The notes beneath the pieces were generated by a model. The model saw only the letters and a program-made list of their open reading frames with translations. It was not told the origin of the DNA and ran no database searches. A program made the position numbers and the translations under genes. Below are positions 14,985 through 17,154 of a stretch of 17,154 bases of DNA, piece by piece. The stretch spans positions 1 to 17,154 of the forward strand of contig CANKXQ010000005.1 of the NCBI GenBank assembly GCA_947487745.1. The letters run 5' to 3'. Source of the DNA: Spartobacteria bacterium (GTDB lineage: Bacteria > Verrucomicrobiota > Verrucomicrobiia > Chthoniobacterales > Terrimicrobiaceae). Position 1 is the stretch's first letter. The number at the start of each line of letters is the position of its first letter.

Positions 14985-16063
14985 CGGGCCTCGGAATAGA
15001 TCTTTTTAAGCCTCAATGCGGCCTCGCGGCATGTGGGCACCTGGGCTCCAGTCGCCAAAAAACGAGCGGGATCGGTCATCACAAATTTCATCAGCACCGC
15101 AAGCGCACTATTGTCATCGGGATCAAACAACCCCGGATGATGCTCACCTACCACAGCCGTGTTTCCCTCTATGCGGCTCACCAAAATCGGTAACCCGCAC
15201 GAGACCGCCTGTAATAACGCAAGAGGCTGCCCCTCCCACACAGAGGGAAGAGTGAATGCGTCGAGAGCTTGAAACCATGGCGCAACTGGGCGTTGGCGGC
15301 CGACAAAAAGCACGCGATCAGCTAACCCCTTCTCGATCGCGACCCGCTCCAGATTGGCCCGCTCCACCCCATCCCCTATAAAAACAGCACTCGCGCCATT
15401 CACCGAAACCAGCGCCTCGAGAATCGCGCGGTGGTTTTTCACCTCATGCAACGAGGCGACTGTGCCGAATAAAAAGCCCTCCTCGCTCAATCCCAAATCT
15501 CGGCGCACGGCGCGCTTGTCCTCCACTGGTCGGAATGTTTCCTCATCAATGGCATTCGGCACTACAGCGATCCGGGAGGGTTCGATGCGAAACCTCTGGG
15601 CAATATCCAACCGCGTGCGCTCCGAGAGGGTGATAATTTTCTTCGAGCGGCGCAGGCACCAAGAGAACAAAACCTCTTTCCGCCAAGAGAGCTTTCCGAG
15701 CGTTTTCTGCTGGTGGAGCACAACAGGAACACCTGCCAAAAGCGCCGCAGCACAGCCAAACACATGAGCATGGTGAGTCTGCGTATGCAGAACAGTGATT
15801 CCCTCATTTATCAACCAACGCGAAAATCGCCACACCGCTATAGGGTTTATCCTTTTACCCGTAAAAAATGGAAGTAAGTCAACGGGGAGTCCCTTGGCTA
15901 GCGCCTCCTTCCCGAGCACATCCAGCCTGCGCAGGCAGACAAATTGCGCGTCCACTTCAGGAGGTAGGTGCGGATAAACCCCAAGCGCAAAATCTTCTGC
16001 GCCTCCAACAGGCATCCCGATAAATAGAAAAACAACTTTCAAAACCAAGGAGGCTGGAAACAA
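14981..16063 (-). CDS. Glycosyltransferase family 4 with altered EX7E motif
   Basis: A second GT4 enzyme, 360 residues from a TTG start. The N-terminal domain has 'FLFIGMPVGGAEDF' (12-25), the usual GGAE loop. The donor domain has 'AVVPNAIDEETFRP' (166-179), 'FGTVASLHEVKNH' (199-211) and 'SVWEGQPLALLQAVSCG' (274-290). In the EX7E motif the first Glu (277) is kept but the second is Gln285 (codon CAG, 15209-15211), unlike the neighbouring GT4 gene. The TTG at 16063 is supported by GAAGG (16073-16077) 9 bases upstream; a second TTG at 16042 would give a family-like MKVVFLF start but has no SD. The stop overlaps the next gene (ATGA). The call as a GT4 is firm; normal activity is less certain because of the changed residue. 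Confidence 0.92.
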   Translation of the reverse strand: MFPASLVLKVVFLFIGMPVGGAEDFALGVYPHLPPEVDAQFVCLRRLDVLGKEALAKGLPVDLLPFFTGKRINPIAVWRFSRWLINEGITVLHTQTHHAHVFGCAAALLAGVPVVLHQQKTLGKLSWRKEVLFSWCLRRSKKIITLSERTRLDIAQRFRIEPSRIAVVPNAIDEETFRPVEDKRAVRRDLGLSEEGFLFGTVASLHEVKNHRAILEALVSVNGASAVFIGDGVERANLERVAIEKGLADRVLFVGRQRPVAPWFQALDAFTLPSVWEGQPLALLQAVSCGLPILVSRIEGNTAVVGEHHPGLFDPDDNSALAVLMKFVMTDPARFLATGAQVPTCREAALRLKKIYSEAR

Positions 16064-16072
16064 ATTTTACTA

Positions 16073-16077
16073 CCTTC
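16073..16077 (-). promoter_or_regulatory. Ribosome binding site deciding the TTG start at 16063
   Basis: GAAGG on the minus strand lies 9 bases before TTG 16063. It is the only SD-like site in the 16064-16151 gap, so it is used to prefer this start over the TTG at 16042. The rest of that gap (about 88 bases) is A/T-rich; I see no convincing promoter or terminator in it. Confidence 0.45.
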
Positions 16078-16151
16078 GAACAGAAAATAATCCCAGACCC
16101 TGATGAGGAAACATTGTCTCTGCAGATTTATTTCAAGTAACTGGATCATGT

Positions 16152-17021
16152 TTACTGGAAATCATCTGCTTGTTTGGCGACTAGGTGCTGAAATTTCGGA
16201 TTCCGAAACGCAACCGGCATACCATCATCCAGCGGTCGAGCCCTTGCGATCGCTTTGCTGACAACTTTCTCAGCACCGGAATCCGTCAAATAATCCTCTG
16301 GAAAAACTTCTCCTCCATGGATGCTGATGGCACCGCGCTTTTGCAGAACCTTGTCGGCACCGCCGAGCCAACTGAAGTGGTGGCCCCCATTGCGGATTCT
16401 TTTGATTCGCAGGCTGCGGGTGAGCAAAATGGAGGCTTCCTTCAATCGCATGGAAATTCTTTTCCTGAGACTCGCATTCGGACGCATGCGGAGATGGGTA
16501 GGAAGTTTTTTAAGAACATATTCGAAGCGGCCTTTGGCCAATCGGTATTCCGTCATCCCGGTGCCGACCCAATACGCATTTCCGGGATGCGACTCGCAAT
16601 TCGCGAAGTAGGAAAAAAAGCGCATGTGGAAAACCCGAAGTGTGTCGTGCCAAGTGATCGCCTCCTTGATCTTGGCAGGGGTGGGAATCTCGTCTAGATC
16701 AGACAGCATGATGATGTCTTCATCCCGTGCGTCGGCCAAGCCTCGTTCCAGCGCGGCGCGCTGAAGAGTCTCGCGTTGCCAGTTTTGGTCAAAGCCTTTT
16801 TCGGTCGGAAGGTTATCAACGATAATGTGGCGGATTTTGGGCAAAAATTTCGCGAAGCGCTGTTTGTTCAGCTCAAAGTAAAGAGGCTTGGGATCGGCGC
16901 GGTAGGTGATCGAAGCCTCCGCGATAACAAAAAAATCGACAACAGAGTCCAGCGTTTCTAGGCGTATTTCCAGAAGATCGAGTTCATTAAAAAAAGTGAA
17001 GCAATCGAACAACCGGCTCAT
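16152..17021 (-). CDS. GT17-like glycosyltransferase (beta-1,4-mannosylglycoprotein GlcNAc-transferase family)
   Basis: A 289-residue protein resembling family GT17, whose eukaryotic member GnT-III adds bisecting GlcNAc. Visible marks are the start 'SRLFDCFTFFNELDLLEIRL' (2-21), 'FFVIAEASITYRADPKPLYF' (30-49), the metal-binding DxD in MLSDLDEIP (105-113, Asp108 and Asp110), and 'NGGHHFSWLGG' in the second half, corresponding to the conserved GWHFSW-like block. Bacterial members are cytoplasmic and act in surface polysaccharide clusters; the sugar they move is mostly unproven. ATG 17021 has a strong SD, GAAGGA, 7 bases upstream inside the last codons of trpB, and the trpB stop is only 3 bases away, so expression is probably coupled to trpB. 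It is the first glycan gene of the block. Confidence 0.88.
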   Translation of the reverse strand: MSRLFDCFTFFNELDLLEIRLETLDSVVDFFVIAEASITYRADPKPLYFELNKQRFAKFLPKIRHIIVDNLPTEKGFDQNWQRETLQRAALERGLADARDEDIIMLSDLDEIPTPAKIKEAITWHDTLRVFHMRFFSYFANCESHPGNAYWVGTGMTEYRLAKGRFEYVLKKLPTHLRMRPNASLRKRISMRLKEASILLTRSLRIKRIRNGGHHFSWLGGADKVLQKRGAISIHGGEVFPEDYLTDSGAEKVVSKAIARARPLDDGMPVAFRNPKFQHLVAKQADDFQ

Positions 17022-17024
17022 CGT

Positions 17025-17154
17025 TTAGTCCTTCAACAAAATCTCCGCCGCCTGGCTCACATCCTTGTCACCACGGCCACTGAGGTTGGCGATGAGGATG
17101 GCTTCCTTCGCCATCGTTGGGGCGACTTTGATGACATGCGCGATGGCATGGGCG
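17025..17154 (-). CDS. trpB: Tryptophan synthase beta subunit, C-terminal end only
   Basis: Reading the minus strand from the window edge to TAA at 17027-17025 gives 42 residues. They begin '[20 protein letters not shown]' and continue through '[12 protein letters not shown]' to '...EILLKD'. The SGRGDKDV block is the pyridoxal-phosphate phosphate-side signature near the C-terminus of TrpB, and '[14 protein letters not shown]' matches the segment before it. TrpB makes tryptophan from indole and serine in the cytoplasm. Most of the gene lies outside the window. The next gene downstream is the GT17-like glycosyltransferase, not trpA, which is the usual neighbour. Confidence 0.88.
   Translation of the reverse strand, partial: AHAIAHVIKVAPTMAKEAILIANLSGRGDKDVSQAAEILLKD
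17029..17034 (-). promoter_or_regulatory. Shine-Dalgarno site of the GT17-like gene inside the trpB end
   Basis: GAAGGA on the minus strand, 7 bases before ATG 17021, lies within the final TrpB codons. It is among the strongest SD-like sites in the window and fixes the GT17 start. Ribosomes ending trpB would stop beside this site, favouring coupled translation. Confidence 0.6.

Noticed and set aside
16078..16151. Promoter for the second GT4 gene
   Set aside because: TTGAAA occurs on the minus strand but no -10 lies at suitable spacing; GATTAT has no -35. Not convincing enough to list.

Overview
The window is a compact, mostly GC-rich bacterial chromosome segment. The likely source is a Gram-negative member of the Verrucomicrobiota/PVC group or a neighbouring phylum. 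This placement is an inference from three things: envelope-glycan genes, a lipoprotein with a standard lipobox, and many starts without a Shine-Dalgarno (SD) site. No marker in the window fixes the phylum.

Region 1 (2-658, + strand) is the C-terminal part of an archaeal-type ATPase with a DUF234 tail, cut by the window edge.

Region 2 (672-6435, - strand) reads as one six-gene operon: a lipoprotein, a STAS-domain anti-anti-sigma factor, a membrane GAF/SpoIIE PP2C phosphatase, GrpE, DnaJ and the NAD(P)H-hydrate repair enzyme Nnr. A perfect TTGACA -35 lies upstream of the lipoprotein, and a hairpin followed by T5 lies after nnr. The phosphatase, grpE and dnaJ overlap by ATGA, and nnr follows after 4 bases. 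The operon therefore couples a partner-switching signal module to protein-folding chaperones and to metabolite repair. DnaK and any anti-sigma kinase are not in the window.

Region 3 (6501-11158, + strand) holds a large divergent gene for a single-chain ABCG-type ABC transporter with TerB-like and FHA-like domains fused in front. A family-9 (heptosyltransferase-like) glycosyltransferase follows.

Region 4 (11160-17154, - strand) starts with the 3' end of trpB. Packed behind it with overlaps or tiny gaps are a GT17-like glycosyltransferase, two GT4 glycosyltransferases, a PAPS-dependent sulfotransferase and a GT-C-like polytopic membrane protein. Together these look like part of a pathway making a sulfated surface or secreted glycan. 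Parts of this block are visibly more A/T-rich than region 3, consistent with acquired or fast-evolving surface-glycan DNA. The + strand heptosyltransferase and the GT-C gene converge with a single base between their stop codons.

No tRNA, rRNA, CRISPR array, insertion sequence or transposase was seen. The intergenic gaps are 109 bases or shorter. The best candidates for something undescribed are the TerB/FHA-like/ABCG fusion and the phosphatase-STAS-chaperone operon.
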